DNA from: Methylomonas sp. AM2-LC
Lineage (GTDB): Bacteria; Pseudomonadota; Gammaproteobacteria; Methylococcales; Methylomonadaceae
NCBI RefSeq assembly: GCF_039904985.1
Contig: NZ_CP157005.1
Coordinates: forward strand, 3,119,501-3,183,500
Reading direction: 5' to 3'
Length of the DNA: 64,000 nt
Shown: piece by piece, positions 35,850 through 46,309 of the stretch
Layout: each line of letters opens with the position of its first letter
Position numbering within the stretch: the stretch's first letter is position 1
Made by a program: the position numbers and the translations under genes
Notes under the pieces: model-generated
What the model was told of the DNA's origin: nothing
Seen by the model: only the letters and a program-made list of their open reading frames with translations
Database searches by the model: none

Positions 35850-36689
35850 TTACTCAAAAACCTCAGCCAACGATTTGGCATCCAATATGCGTTCGCCCCA
35901 TAACTCAAGTTGTTCTATTTTTGCTTGTTCCAATTTTTGCAACGCTGACTGAGGTAAAGGGCCGAAGCGTTTGTTAAGCTGGCGTATTAACAAATGGCAT
36001 TCACCTTCCAGCTTGCCTTCCAACTTGCCTTCTTTCTTACCTTCGCATCTTTCTTCGGCGGCAATTTCTTGATAGAAACGTGTTTGTTTTAATTCAACAT
36101 CGTTTAATGCTAGCATGATTCTAATCTCCTCGCGGCTCAAATTAGGTAGTTTATAGACTAAAACAGTCTCTATAAATTCAATTACCTCTTTATCCAGTTT
36201 ATCATGTTGTTCAAGTAAAGCTTGCGCCACCTTTACAGTATCGTTTACTGAACAGCCGAGCAAACGTAACATGGCATAACCTGGCTCAGGGCGGTACTGA
36301 TAATCCTCAAGATAAATACGTTTCAACTGTGGTAACGATAGCAACGCTTCAAATTCAATACTGGCAGGTTTCTCGATATTTCTGGTTGGATAAATCACTA
36401 AGGCCAGCCAACGCCTTCCTGGTTTTTGCCGATATAAGTACAACATGATTTCACTGATAAACCGACCATAAAAATCAGGATCTGGCTGATATTGTACTTC
36501 AGTAAAAATAATCGGCTGCTCCAGTTGAGTATCTAAAGGCTTAAATATTCCATCAATTCTAAACCCAGTTTGTTTAATTTCTTCCGAAACAAACCGATAA
36601 CTTTCAGCGGCATAAGGTAATTGCAGCATGTTTAAAGCTAACTGCGGCCAGTTTTGAAACAGGCGGTAAAAAAGACTATCCGTATGCAT
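35850..36689 (-). CDS. Rpn-family PD-(D/E)XK nuclease-like protein (DUF2887/DUF4351)
   Basis: 279 aa. N-terminal LFQNWPQLALNMLQLP, KQTGFRIDGIFKP with the first catalytic Asp, and IFTEVQYQPDPDFYGRF where E-x-Q follows the PD-(D/E)XK plan, then EIMLYLYRQKP. A charged EGKKEGKLEGKLEGE repeat precedes the DUF4351 helix (LLIRQLNKRFGPLPQSALQKLEQA). Such proteins were named recombination-promoting nuclease/putative transposase; they are abundant, lineage-spread and mobile. It sits between prfB and lysS, splitting a usually tight pair. Confidence 0.85.
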   Translation of the reverse strand: MHTDSLFYRLFQNWPQLALNMLQLPYAAESYRFVSEEIKQTGFRIDGIFKPLDTQLEQPIIFTEVQYQPDPDFYGRFISEIMLYLYRQKPGRRWLALVIYPTRNIEKPASIEFEALLSLPQLKRIYLEDYQYRPEPGYAMLRLLGCSVNDTVKVAQALLEQHDKLDKEVIEFIETVLVYKLPNLSREEIRIMLALNDVELKQTRFYQEIAAEERCEGKKEGKLEGKLEGECHLLIRQLNKRFGPLPQSALQKLEQAKIEQLELWGERILDAKSLAEVFE

Positions 36690-36741
36690 CTTAAGCTTCC
36701 CTGTTTACTGATTTTACAATGGGTATTTAGTTTTAGATTGC

Positions 36742-37839
36742 TTACAGTCCACTCTTCAAACTCGCTTCAATAAACTGATCGAGCGCTCCATCCAACACAG
36801 CCTGAGTATTGCCGGTTTCTACATTGGTACGTAAGTCTTTAATACGTGACTGATCGAGTACATAGGAACGAATTTGGCTACCCCAGCCAATATCCGATTT
36901 TGAATCTTCCACAGCTTGCTGGGTTTGATTACGTTTTAGTATTTCCAATTCGTACAGTTTGGCTTTTAACTGTTTCATGGCGGTGTCCTTGTTTTTATGT
37001 TGCGAACGATCGCTTTGACACTGCACCACTATACCACTGGGATTATGGGTAATACGCACAGCAGATTCGGTACGGTTGACGTGCTGACCACCCGCACCAC
37101 TGGCACGGTACACATCAATACGTAAATCGGCTGGATTAATGTCAATTTCAATGTCATCATCAATTTCCGGCGACACAAACACCGAGGCAAAAGAAGTATG
37201 ACGACGATTTCCAGAATCAAAAGGTGACTTTCTAACTAGGCGGTGCACACCAGTTTCAGTTCGCAGCCAACCGAAAGCATACGGTCCTTCGAATTTGATA
37301 GTGGCACTTTTGATGCCGGCCACATCACCGGGTGACTCTTCAATCAGTTCGGTTTTGAAGCCGCGACTTTCGCCCCAGCGAAGATACATACGTTCTATCA
37401 TTGATGCCCAATCTTGTGCCTCAGTACCACCGGAACCCGACTGCACATCTAAAAAGGCGTTATTAGCATCCATTTCCCCGCAGAACATGCGTTGAAACTC
37501 CAGATCGGCAACGCGTTTTTCAAAATGCGCCAGATCAGTGACAACCGTATCCACTGTTTCTTCGTCATCTTCCTCTACAGCAAGTTGTAATAATTCTTCA
37601 GCATCTGCCAAGCCAGTTTCCAGTTCCAGAATAGTATTTACAATACCTTCCAGCATACTACGTTCTTTACCCATGGCCTGTGCTTGTTCAGGCTGATTCC
37701 AAATTGCGGGATCTTCAAGTTCGCGTAATACTTCGACCAGTCTTTCGCTTTTCGTTTCAAAATCCAGGTAGATTTTTAAACCATTACCACGTTCACGTAG
37801 ATCGGCAATCTTATATTTAATAGGGTTAATTTCTTGCAT
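36742..37839 (-). CDS. prfB: Peptide chain release factor 2, without programmed frameshift
   Basis: 365 aa, terminates translation at UAA/UGA. The SPF recognition tripeptide is in [11 protein letters not shown] and the peptidyl-hydrolysis GGQ in [13 protein letters not shown]. Around codon 25, where most bacteria have CTT-TGA-C and need a +1 shift, the gene reads [11 protein letters not shown] in one uninterrupted frame (CTG-GAT). RF2 autoregulation by frameshift is therefore absent. Followed by the Rpn-like gene, then lysS. Confidence 0.96.
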   Translation of the reverse strand: MQEINPIKYKIADLRERGNGLKIYLDFETKSERLVEVLRELEDPAIWNQPEQAQAMGKERSMLEGIVNTILELETGLADAEELLQLAVEEDDEETVDTVVTDLAHFEKRVADLEFQRMFCGEMDANNAFLDVQSGSGGTEAQDWASMIERMYLRWGESRGFKTELIEESPGDVAGIKSATIKFEGPYAFGWLRTETGVHRLVRKSPFDSGNRRHTSFASVFVSPEIDDDIEIDINPADLRIDVYRASGAGGQHVNRTESAVRITHNPSGIVVQCQSDRSQHKNKDTAMKQLKAKLYELEILKRNQTQQAVEDSKSDIGWGSQIRSYVLDQSRIKDLRTNVETGNTQAVLDGALDQFIEASLKSGL

Positions 37840-37901
37840 AAACCTTTTCCAGGTACAAAACCGGATACATTCCGGACATCAAAAGCCGCAATTATAAACG
37901 A

Positions 37902-38696
37902 TTAGCTACGTATTGCGTTTCGGTAGTTTTGCAAAGACCAATAAACAAAACCGATCCCCACCAGCAAAAAAGGAAAACTTAATAACTGACCAGTGGTAAA
38001 GGGTAGGCTGTTGGTATACATAGCCTGTTCAGTTTTGAAAAATTCCAGAATAATACGTGCCAGAAATACCAAACTAATATCCAATCCAAACAGCAAACCC
38101 TTTATTGGCTTATCATAGGTTTTTTTATACACGGCCAATAAAATCAGAAAAATAATGATGTAGCTAAATGCTTCATACAGTTGCACCGGATGCCTTGGTA
38201 AGTCATCAATCCGTGCAAACACCACGCCCCAAGGTAGATCGGTAACAGTACCCAGAATTTCGGAATTAAAGAAGTTACCCAGCCTTATAAATGCCCCACC
38301 CATCACACATGGAAATGCCACCCGATCGAGCAACCAAAGATAATCATCCTTGCTACCTCGCACATACAAATACAAAGCCAGTAAAATTCCAATAATACCA
38401 CCATGACTGGCTAGACCACCTTCCCAGATAGCTAATATCTTAATGGGGTGAGTAAAATAAAACCCAGGGTCGTAAAATAAAGTATGTCCTAATCTTGCTC
38501 CCACTACGGTACCGATAGCCAAATACCATAACAGACGATCCAACTCCTCAACATTTTTACCTTCACGCTTATAAATCCATTGCATCATGTTAAAACAGAA
38601 CACAAAAGCACTGGCAAACATAACGCCATACCAACGGATTTTCAGAAAACCAAAGTTGATTAAAATAGGGTCAATCTGCCAGGTAAAGTGTTCCAT
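37902..38696 (-). CDS. lgt: Prolipoprotein diacylglyceryl transferase
   Basis: 264 aa from the ATG at 38696. Multi-pass inner-membrane enzyme adding diacylglycerol to the lipobox Cys. HGGIIG (catalytic His region), the signature GAFIRLGNFFNSEILG, and the C-terminal RIILEFFKTEQ with conserved Glu are all present. Complete. It lies between prfB and the SUF-linked Rieske gene on the same strand. Confidence 0.96.
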   Translation of the reverse strand: MEHFTWQIDPILINFGFLKIRWYGVMFASAFVFCFNMMQWIYKREGKNVEELDRLLWYLAIGTVVGARLGHTLFYDPGFYFTHPIKILAIWEGGLASHGGIIGILLALYLYVRGSKDDYLWLLDRVAFPCVMGGAFIRLGNFFNSEILGTVTDLPWGVVFARIDDLPRHPVQLYEAFSYIIIFLILLAVYKKTYDKPIKGLLFGLDISLVFLARIILEFFKTEQAMYTNSLPFTTGQLLSFPFLLVGIGFVYWSLQNYRNAIRS

Positions 38697-38831
38697 AATG
38701 ACGAATAGTGACAATGGTTAAGTTAAACGAAGCGTGAATGATACCACGCTTATTGACAGCGATAACTGTGAACCTTATTAGCAGAATTTTGCTGAAATGC
38801 TCAAAAATGTATAGCGCTTTTCCATTACAAA

Positions 38832-39149
38832 TTAATACTGAGGTACTTTAACCTGTATGCGTCCATGCATAATTTGCACTGGAAAACTGGCTACATCTTC
38901 ATAGGCAGGCGCACACTTAACCGCCCCAGTGCGCACACAAAAACGAGCGCCATGACGTGGGCAGATAATTTCGTCACCCTCTAACTCACCACTGGCTATT
39001 TCAGTACCGTCATGTGTACAGACATCTTCAATAGCGAAACACTCGCCGGCAATCTTAAACACAGCAACACTATAGCCTTGAATATCAGCCAGTAGATGTT
39101 CGCCATCGGCTAAAGCCTGCTCAGCACCTACATCGACCCAATCATTCAT
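38832..39149 (-). CDS. Rieske-type [2Fe-2S] ferredoxin at the end of the SUF cluster
   Basis: 105 aa. Cluster ligands are in CTHDGTEIASGE and CPRHGARFC (Cys-x-His and Cys-x-x-His), so a small soluble electron carrier like the ferredoxin subunit of non-heme iron dioxygenases. Here it sits 10 bp after rsmJ in the SUF operon, where it may help iron–sulfur assembly or be co-regulated as a client. No dioxygenase nearby. Confidence 0.88.
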   Translation of the reverse strand: MNDWVDVGAEQALADGEHLLADIQGYSVAVFKIAGECFAIEDVCTHDGTEIASGELEGDEIICPRHGARFCVRTGAVKCAPAYEDVASFPVQIMHGRIQVKVPQY

Positions 39150-39159
39150 TATTACGTCC

Positions 39160-39936
39160 TCATTTTATATACACATCATAGCGCAGCAATTTACCCTGAT
39201 AACTTTCCTGAGGTTTACCTCCCAAAGGCTCTGCATAATCTGGACTTTTAACCACCACTCGCCGGCCAGTAGCCTGCCAGGCGGCAGCAAATAGAGCCTC
39301 ACGATCTTCGTCATCACCTAAAATATCACGCAATACCAGCATAGCTTTTTTTGCCAAAGCTGATTTTTTACGCTTAGGTGGAAACATAGGGTCCAGATAA
39401 ATACAATCAGGTGAAAAACTTAGGTGGGTTAAGAGCTGTATAGCATTACCGCTCAGCAGAGTGGGTACTTGCAATTCGCGATTAACTACCCAGTCTTTTT
39501 GCGCCAGACGCTGAAAGCCATCATTGATTAATGCAGACATGACAGGAGAGCGTTCCATACAAGTTAAGTTATATCCCATACGAAACAAGGCTAAACTATC
39601 TTGCGCCCAACCAGTTGTAGCATCGACAATGGTCTTTGATTTTTTACCCACGGCTACTGCTAACAAATCTTTTTTAGGAGCAGGATAAGAATGTTGCTCT
39701 CCTGGCCGTGGCTCAATTTCCACCATCAGACCGCCTTTTTTCAAGCTATCCTGATCCAGTAACTTTAGACAACCTTCTCGGTAACACAGAAAAAATGACT
39801 GCTTTACAGGATCTGGTAACTTAGCCATAGACAGTAACGGTACATTTAAACCAACTGCCAGAGTCTGACAAGTAGAAAAATCCAGCTCATCAGCGTGAGT
39901 GACCGCCAAAAGCTCCGCCAATACCTGCATCAGCAA
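39160..39936 (-). CDS. rsmJ: 16S rRNA (guanine1516-N2)-methyltransferase
   Basis: 258 aa. KSKTIVDATTGWAQDSLALF is the AdoMet-binding loop; IYLDPMFPPKRKKSALAKK holds the catalytic DPMFPP and is distinctive for RsmJ. It methylates G1516 of the small ribosomal subunit RNA. It starts 3 bp after sufU, an unusual insertion of an rRNA methylase into a SUF operon. Confidence 0.92.
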   Translation of the reverse strand: MLMQVLAELLAVTHADELDFSTCQTLAVGLNVPLLSMAKLPDPVKQSFFLCYREGCLKLLDQDSLKKGGLMVEIEPRPGEQHSYPAPKKDLLAVAVGKKSKTIVDATTGWAQDSLALFRMGYNLTCMERSPVMSALINDGFQRLAQKDWVVNRELQVPTLLSGNAIQLLTHLSFSPDCIYLDPMFPPKRKKSALAKKAMLVLRDILGDDEDREALFAAAWQATGRRVVVKSPDYAEPLGGKPQESYQGKLLRYDVYIK

Positions 39937-39939
39937 TAA

Positions 39940-40392
39940 TTATTCGGTAGAAATTGATTTTGCCTGATTTTTCAGCGCGGCATCCAGAGTATGCCAAGCC
40001 AGAGTGGCACATTTTACCCGCGCTGGATATTCGCGCACACCAGCCAATACAGCTAACTTGCCTAACGCTTCCAAATTTAATTGCTCAGATTTGCCGGTGG
40101 TAATTTCATGAAAAAGCGTAAACAGTTCCTCGGCTTCTTGTTCGGTTTTGCCTTTTACAATTTCGGTCAATAACGACACAGAAGCAGTAGATATGGCACA
40201 ACCTTCCCCTTGAAAACTGATATCAGTGATCACGTGATCTGCAATTTTTACATAGAGGGTTAACCTATCACCACATAAGGGATTAAAGCCCTCTACCTGA
40301 CGGTCTGCATCAGCAATCACCCGAAAATTACGGGGATTACGATTATGATCGAATATCACTTCCTGATATAGATCGCGTAAATCATCAAACAT
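39940..40392 (-). CDS. sufU: SufU-type Fe–S scaffold or sulfur-relay protein
   Basis: 150 aa. Three cluster/zinc-site Cys: NPLCGDRLTLYV, GEGCAISTASVS and VKCATLAWHTL; the insertion between the second and third Cys typical of SufU rather than IscU is present. It receives persulfide sulfur from SufS. Its start overlaps the sufS stop by one base. No SufE gene occurs in the cluster. Confidence 0.9.
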   Translation of the reverse strand: MFDDLRDLYQEVIFDHNRNPRNFRVIADADRQVEGFNPLCGDRLTLYVKIADHVITDISFQGEGCAISTASVSLLTEIVKGKTEQEAEELFTLFHEITTGKSEQLNLEALGKLAVLAGVREYPARVKCATLAWHTLDAALKNQAKSISTE

Positions 40393-41615
40393 TAGCCAAA
40401 TACCTCTATTAAAGACTTAATTCCCTGCATCAGAACGTCTATTTCCCGATGAGTATTGTACATTGCAAATGAAGCTCGACCAGTAGCCGGTATTCCATAA
40501 AAATCCATTACCGGCATGGCGCAATGATGACCGGCACGAATAGCTATACCCAAACTGTCCAGCATGGTACCAATATCGTGTGGGTGTATACGTTTTAAGG
40601 TAAAAGATAGGATAGCGCCTTTTTCAGCAGCCTGACCAATAATCTTTAAAGCCGGAATTTCCGCAGCCAGTGTTGTAGCATATGCTAACAATTCAGCCTC
40701 ATATTGGGCAATATTATCAATACCAATTTGTTGAACGTAATCAATAGCCGCGCCCAAACCAATCACTTCAGCAATCGCGGGCGTACCTGCTTCAAACTTA
40801 TGCGGTAAACCGGCGTATTCGGTTTCTGCAAATGTCACCCTGCGTATCATATCACCGCCCCCCTGATAAGGCGGCATGGCAGATAATAAAGCTTGTTTGC
40901 CGTATAACACCCCTACCCCGGATGGCCCGTAGAGCTTATGACCTGAAAACACATAGAAATCGCAATCAAGCGCCTGTACATCCACTTGTAAATGTGGGAT
41001 AGCTTGAGCACCGTCCAATAATACTGGAATATTATGAGCATGGGCAGCGGCAATAATTTTTTCGACTGGATTAATGGTGCCTAGCGCATTTGACATATGT
41101 GTAATAGCCACCAATTTGGTATTACTGTTTAATAAGGCTACAAAATCGTCGAATATTAATTCACCCTGCAAGTTCATGGGGGCTACTTTTAATACTGCAC
41201 CTATCTGCTGACAAAGCATTTGCCAAGGTACAATATTGGCATGATGCTCCATGGCACTAATCAGAATTTCATCACCCGCTTGTAATTGCGATTTACCGTA
41301 ACTTTGTGCCACCAGATTGATGGCTTCGGTAGCACCGCGCACAAATATGATTTCTTTTTCGCTAGCAGCGTTTATAAAATGCTGTACTTTTTCACGTGCA
41401 GCTTCAAATCGGTCGGTGGCTCGAACACTTAGCGTATGCACACCACGATGGATGTTTGCGTATTCATGACTATAGACCTGCACTAAGCTATCTATCACAG
41501 CTTGTGGCTTTTGACAGCTGGCCGCGTTATCCAGATAAACCAGCGGTTTATTGCGAATTTTATCGGACAGTATTGGAAAGTCGGCGCGAATAGCGTCTAT
41601 AGGGAATGAGCTCAT
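40392..41615 (-). CDS. sufS: Cysteine desulfurase
   Basis: 407 aa, class II PLP-dependent desulfurase giving sulfur from Cys. The PLP Lys227 is in FYVFSGHKLYGPSG and the reactive Cys365 in RAGHHCAMPVMD. Full length with SMEHHANIVPW and the substrate-binding THMSNALGTINP. Pairs with SufU downstream. Confidence 0.95.
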   Translation of the reverse strand: MSSFPIDAIRADFPILSDKIRNKPLVYLDNAASCQKPQAVIDSLVQVYSHEYANIHRGVHTLSVRATDRFEAAREKVQHFINAASEKEIIFVRGATEAINLVAQSYGKSQLQAGDEILISAMEHHANIVPWQMLCQQIGAVLKVAPMNLQGELIFDDFVALLNSNTKLVAITHMSNALGTINPVEKIIAAAHAHNIPVLLDGAQAIPHLQVDVQALDCDFYVFSGHKLYGPSGVGVLYGKQALLSAMPPYQGGGDMIRRVTFAETEYAGLPHKFEAGTPAIAEVIGLGAAIDYVQQIGIDNIAQYEAELLAYATTLAAEIPALKIIGQAAEKGAILSFTLKRIHPHDIGTMLDSLGIAIRAGHHCAMPVMDFYGIPATGRASFAMYNTHREIDVLMQGIKSLIEVFG

Positions 41616-41680
41616 ATCTTGAATTGACTATAAAATAAAATAAAGTTCGCGCTGGGATTGACCTGGACAACAGGTAACAA

Positions 41681-42985
41681 TTACAGGCTGATTGCCGGAA
41701 AATGCACTTGTAATTGCTTGACCAACTGGCTACGTAAGGCAGCATTTTCAACCTTGTCTACCATTTCGTTTGCAAAAGCAAAGGTTAAAATATGCCGGGC
41801 AGTTTCCATATCAATACCGCGTGCCTGCAGAAAAAATACAGACTTTTCGTCAAGTTGCCCTACGGTGACACCGTGAGCACATTTTACATCGTCCGCGTAA
41901 ATTTCTAATTGCGGTTTAGTATCTACTTCTGCATCGGCAGACAGTAACAGATTACGGTTATTCATTTGCGAATCGGTTTTCTGTGCTTGCTCGGCCACTA
42001 TCACCCTGCCTTGAAACACGCCTCTTGCGCGTTGATCCAACACGCCTTTATAAAACTCGCGACAAATGGCATTGGGTTGCAGATGATTGATACGCGTATG
42101 ATTATCCAAATGTTGGCGTTGGCTGCCCAGAAACAAACCATTCAGTTCACATTCTGCGGCATCTTGTAAATCGGTGTGGATTTCGCTACGCGCTAATAAA
42201 CTACCCAAAGCAAAATTATGATGCTTAAACTGACTCTTTGCGGCCTGTTTAACATAAGTACCGCCAAAGTGCGTTGCACCCACGCCTTCCGTTTGTACTT
42301 TATACCAGGTTAATTCTGCTCCCGGCTGTAAAAAACACTCATTTACCGTATGGCTAAAATAACTGCTTGCGCTACCTACAAAAGTTTCCACTAATTCCGC
42401 AGCAGCATTTTCATTAACAAACACTAACTGTCTACTAACAGCCAAGCTATTGTCAGCATTACTGACATGTATGATTTGTATGGGTTTTATCAGTCTTACA
42501 CCCATAGGTACATCGACAAACACGCCATCACTAAACCAGGCATTGTTAAAAGCAATTAAACTATGTTCATCAACACTGACAGCTTTACCCAACAAAGCTT
42601 CCACACGATGTGGCTGTGTTTGCAAAACATCACGCACACTTTGCACACACACTTCAGGTGGCAATCCGGACAAATTAGATAAAGACGCAGCAAAACAACC
42701 GTTGACTAATACGATCTGCCAACTGTCAGCCAGTCTTACCGTTTCAAGCCAAGCCAGATCGACAGACTCAGAAACGACAGGCAAATAGTTGGCACGACTT
42801 AAACCAGCCAGATTAGTATAACGCCATTCTTCCAAGCGCTGATGGGGAAAGCCTAAGGTTTTAAATGCTTGCCATGCAGACTGCCTGTATGAGCTAAGAA
42901 AAGCATTATTCTGGCCAGGCAATGTAGCTGCATAATCTGGATAAACAGACAGATAATGTTGTGCAGAATGTTCACCAGCCATCAT
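41681..42985 (-). CDS. sufD: SUF scaffold component SufD
   Basis: 434 aa, structural partner of SufB in the SufBC2D scaffold. Beta-helix core with [37 protein letters not shown] and [20 protein letters not shown], then [20 protein letters not shown] with the conserved His of SufD. Overlaps sufC by 4 bp. Confidence 0.94.
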   Translation of the reverse strand: MMAGEHSAQHYLSVYPDYAATLPGQNNAFLSSYRQSAWQAFKTLGFPHQRLEEWRYTNLAGLSRANYLPVVSESVDLAWLETVRLADSWQIVLVNGCFAASLSNLSGLPPEVCVQSVRDVLQTQPHRVEALLGKAVSVDEHSLIAFNNAWFSDGVFVDVPMGVRLIKPIQIIHVSNADNSLAVSRQLVFVNENAAAELVETFVGSASSYFSHTVNECFLQPGAELTWYKVQTEGVGATHFGGTYVKQAAKSQFKHHNFALGSLLARSEIHTDLQDAAECELNGLFLGSQRQHLDNHTRINHLQPNAICREFYKGVLDQRARGVFQGRVIVAEQAQKTDSQMNNRNLLLSADAEVDTKPQLEIYADDVKCAHGVTVGQLDEKSVFFLQARGIDMETARHILTFAFANEMVDKVENAALRSQLVKQLQVHFPAISL

Positions 42986-43731
42986 GCTGCCCGCCCTTCC
43001 AGCCAGCCATAACCCTTTTCTTCCAATTCCAATGCCAGTTCTGGACCACCAGAAGTGACAATACGACCATCGGCCAGCACGTGTACAACATCTGGAGTAA
43101 TGTAATCCAATAAACGCTGATAGTGAGTAATCATCAAAAATGAACGTTCCGCATTTCGCAAAGAATTGACACCTTCTGAAACTATGCGCAAGGCATCAAT
43201 ATCCAGACCGGAATCGGTTTCATCCAAAATACACAGCTTTGGTTCCAGTAGTGCGGCTTGCAAAATCTCATTACGCTTTTTTTCGCCACCCGAAAAGCCT
43301 TCGTTCACTGCGCGATATAAAAACTTCTCATCCATTTGTAATAATTTAACCTTGGACTTAACCAGGGTTAGAAAATCCATGGCATCCAGTTCAGGCAAAC
43401 CATGATGCTTACGTTGCGCATTCAAGGCTGCTTTTAACAGATAGACATTACTAACCCCTGGTATTTCGACCGGATATTGAAAAGCCAAAAATATTCCTTC
43501 ACGCGCCCGTATTTCCGGTGCCATCTCGAGCAAATCTTTACCAAAATAGCTAACACTACCTTCAGTTACCGTATAACCGGCCTTGCCAGACAATACATGC
43601 GACAAAGTACTTTTACCAGCACCATTCGGTCCCATAATGGCATGTACTTCGCCGGGTTTTATGTCCAGACTTAACCCTTTTAAAATGGGTTTATCGCCAA
43701 CGCTAACGTGTAAATTTTTAATGCTCAGCAT
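42982..43731 (-). CDS. sufC: SUF ABC-type ATPase SufC
   Basis: 249 aa, cytosolic ATPase driving SufBCD. Walker [10 protein letters not shown], signature [11 protein letters not shown], Walker [17 protein letters not shown], switch His in [11 protein letters not shown]. Followed by sufD with ATGA overlap; a 115-bp gap separates it from sufB. Confidence 0.96.
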   Translation of the reverse strand: MLSIKNLHVSVGDKPILKGLSLDIKPGEVHAIMGPNGAGKSTLSHVLSGKAGYTVTEGSVSYFGKDLLEMAPEIRAREGIFLAFQYPVEIPGVSNVYLLKAALNAQRKHHGLPELDAMDFLTLVKSKVKLLQMDEKFLYRAVNEGFSGGEKKRNEILQAALLEPKLCILDETDSGLDIDALRIVSEGVNSLRNAERSFLMITHYQRLLDYITPDVVHVLADGRIVTSGGPELALELEEKGYGWLEGRAA

Positions 43732-43846
43732 ATGTGTACCTGATTAAACTCAATAAGTGGCAGCCTGTTAATGGCTGCTGCTTTAAAATAAACGAAATTA
43801 TTCAAATCCTAGGATGGGTAATAAGTTAAATACTCACTATTCAGCA

Positions 43847-45295
43847 CTAGCCGACCGAACCTTCCAGACTAATTCCCAGCAAAGCCTGAGCTTCTACGGC
43901 AAACTCCATAGGCAGTTCGCGGAATACTTCTTTACAAAAACCATTCACAATCATCGAGACTGCATCCTCAGCGGACAGACCACGCTGCTGACAAAAAAAC
44001 AACTGATCCTCACTAATTTTGGACGTCGTTGCTTCATGTTCAACTTGTGCAGTAGGCTGCTTTACTTCAACATACGGAAAAGTATGCGCGCCACATTTAT
44101 CGCCGACTAGCAGCGAATCACACTGGGTATGGTTACGGGCATTTACAGCCGATTTGGCCACTTTAACCAGTCCCCGATAGGTATTTTGCGCTTTACCTGC
44201 AGAAATACCTTTGGAAACAATAGTGCTACGTGTGTTTTTACCGATATGTATCATTTTGGTACCGGTATCGGCTTGCTGACGATTATTGGTTAAGGCCACA
44301 GAATAAAACTCACCAATAGAATCATCGCCAAGTAAAACGCAACTGGGATATTTCCAAGTAATTGCCGAACCGGTTTCCACCTGTGTCCAAGATACTTTAG
44401 AATGATGTCCACGACACTCCGCGCGTTTAGTGACGAAATTATAGATCCCCCCTACTCCGTCTTTGTCGCCTGGATACCAATTTTGCACGGTTGAATATTT
44501 AATGGTGGCATTATCCAGTGCCACCAGCTCCACCACTGCAGCATGTAATTGATTTTCATCACGCATCGGTGCCGTACAGCCCTCTAAATAGGACACATGC
44601 GAACCTTCATCGGCAATAATCAGTGTGCGTTCAAACTGCCCAGTATTGGCAGCATTGATACGAAAATAAGTAGACAACTCCATAGGGCAGCGCACGCCTT
44701 TTGGAATATACACAAAAGAACCATCGGTAAATACCGCCGCATTTAAAGCGGCAAAAAAATTATCGCCAACGGGTACAACAGACCCCAGATATTGTTTTAC
44801 CAATTCCGGATACTCTTGCAATGCTTCCGACATAGGGCAAAAAATAACCCCTGCTTCTTTTAGCTTGCCCTTAAAAGTAGTGGCTACGGAGACACTATCA
44901 AATACCGCGTCAACCGCAATTCCCGCCAACCGCTCCTGCTCATCCAACGGGATACCCAGTTTTTTATAGGTATCTAATAACTCAGGATCAACCTCGTCCA
45001 GGCTTTTAGGTCCGTCTTTTTTAGATTTGGGTGCAGAATAATAACTGATAGCCTGATAATCGATTCGCTCAATTTGTAATTGCGCCCAATCCGGCTCTGG
45101 CATAGTTTGCCAGTGTCGAAACGCCTGTAATCGATATTGCAGCATGAACTCTGGTTCGTTTTTAATTTTAACCAGTCGATGAATCACACTTTCATCCAAA
45201 CCGGGTGGAAATGTATCCACTTCCAGATCAGTTACAAACCCTTGTTTGTATTCTTGCGAAATTAAATTTTCAATTTCTTGTGCGCTGGTTGACAT
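43847..45295 (-). CDS. sufB: SUF scaffold protein SufB
   Basis: 482 aa, site of cluster assembly. [60 protein letters not shown], then [24 protein letters not shown] region with the conserved Cys, and [20 protein letters not shown]. Complete. It starts 18 bp after the Rrf2 regulator. Confidence 0.96.
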   Translation of the reverse strand: MSTSAQEIENLISQEYKQGFVTDLEVDTFPPGLDESVIHRLVKIKNEPEFMLQYRLQAFRHWQTMPEPDWAQLQIERIDYQAISYYSAPKSKKDGPKSLDEVDPELLDTYKKLGIPLDEQERLAGIAVDAVFDSVSVATTFKGKLKEAGVIFCPMSEALQEYPELVKQYLGSVVPVGDNFFAALNAAVFTDGSFVYIPKGVRCPMELSTYFRINAANTGQFERTLIIADEGSHVSYLEGCTAPMRDENQLHAAVVELVALDNATIKYSTVQNWYPGDKDGVGGIYNFVTKRAECRGHHSKVSWTQVETGSAITWKYPSCVLLGDDSIGEFYSVALTNNRQQADTGTKMIHIGKNTRSTIVSKGISAGKAQNTYRGLVKVAKSAVNARNHTQCDSLLVGDKCGAHTFPYVEVKQPTAQVEHEATTSKISEDQLFFCQQRGLSAEDAVSMIVNGFCKEVFRELPMEFAVEAQALLGISLEGSVG

Positions 45296-45313
45296 ATAAC
45301 GCCTTAAAACAAA

Positions 45314-45763
45314 TTAACGAAACAAACGACTAACAGGAATAGTTACTTCCTGCGGCGCGTGGTGAGGCAAAATCATATCCGCCAAGGTTACTGATTCCAA
45401 CGCTTGCGAAATACGTTGATTAATCATGTGCCAGTTACCCTGAATCCGGCAGCCCACAGCCTGTTCACAGCCTTTATGTGAAGCAGTGCATTCTGTCAAC
45501 GCAATGGGTCCTTCCAAAGCACTAATGACGCTGGCCACTGTAATTTTTTCAGGTGACCTAGCCAGTTTATACCCACCCTTGGTACCACGTAGCGAGGTTA
45601 ACAAATTGGCCTTGACCAAAATTTTCAGAATTTTGCTGGCAGTAGGGGCAGCAATGCCAGTGGCATCAGCAATTTCCAGCGCACCTTGCACACGCGCTTT
45701 ATCCTTAGCCATATAGCTTAAGATAACGGTTGCATAATCGGTCAACTTACTGAGTCTTAACAT
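45314..45763 (-). CDS. Rrf2-family Fe–S-sensing regulator of the SUF operon
   Basis: 149 aa from the ATG at 45763, which has AAGGAG 5 nt upstream (a GTG two codons earlier also fits the frame). Winged-helix MLRLSKLTDYATVILSYM and KILVKANLLTSLRGTKGGY; three clustered Cys in TECTASHKGCEQAVGCR would hold a [2Fe-2S] cluster as in IscR. Likely autoregulates sufBCDSU according to Fe–S supply. Confidence 0.92.
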   Translation of the reverse strand: MLRLSKLTDYATVILSYMAKDKARVQGALEIADATGIAAPTASKILKILVKANLLTSLRGTKGGYKLARSPEKITVASVISALEGPIALTECTASHKGCEQAVGCRIQGNWHMINQRISQALESVTLADMILPHHAPQEVTIPVSRLFR

Positions 45764-45779
45764 TGCCACTCCTTGAATG

Positions 45780-45827
45780 AGTACTATTTTAGTACTATTT
45801 AATTACCAAGTAAAGTGCTTGGTAATT
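45780..45827. promoter_or_regulatory. Probable Rrf2 operator/promoter region of the SUF operon
   Basis: Two features directly upstream of the regulator: AGTACT-ATTTT-AGTACT (45780–45796), and a perfect 10-bp inverted repeat AATTACCAAG/CTTGGTAATT with a 7-bp spacer (45801–45827). Dyads of this size fit IscR/Rrf2-type binding. Direct evidence is symmetry and position only. Confidence 0.6.
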
Positions 45828-46309
45828 GTTTTGCGGTTCCGAGTAAATTCCAGCTTACAGGAAAAAATAAGACCAACAGGGGTAAGATACTAGGCAAACA
45901 GACAAAGCGGATAACAACTAACACTTGGTTTATATTGTGAGAAATAAAAATAATTTAGACAAACTACACCAAAAAAACACTAATCTACTTGATAAAGTTA
46001 AAAATATTACGGAGCTAGAAAACCGTTGAAAATATGGAGACACCTGAATTTATAAGGAATTAGTAGAGCAGATAGCTACATTTATGCATAACCCAGAATA
46101 ATTACCTAGACAATAAAATCAGTTTTATGATATAGGTAAAGTGCCTTTTAACAACAAAAGGTCAGATGAAAGTTGCCCATAACAGCAGGGATTACACAAC
46201 AAAGTGCTGACTAATCAGTAGTAAGGTAGATTGTGAAGCCTATTTGGGCAATTGATTGATGTATAGAAATATTTTCTAATAATCCACAACTCTAAGAGGT
46301 TTTCTTCCA
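45828..46309. other. Intergenic region between SUF regulator and PEP-CTERM-like gene
   Basis: Apart from the possible decayed frame at 45937–46101, nothing is visible. It should hold the plus-strand promoter for the gene at 46310. Confidence 0.4.
45937..46101 (+). pseudogene. Possible decayed small gene
   Basis: From a GTG at 45937 the frame reads a 30-residue basic helix (NLDKLHQKNTNLLDKV), then a stop, KYGDT, a stop, IYKELVEQIATFMHNPE and a final stop. The coding-like composition across two internal stops suggests a dead gene. Not recognised. Confidence 0.3.

Noticed and set aside
37029-37052. Programmed frameshift in prfB further downstream
   Set aside because: The reading frame is continuous from start to stop with family-wide similarity; no slip site needed.
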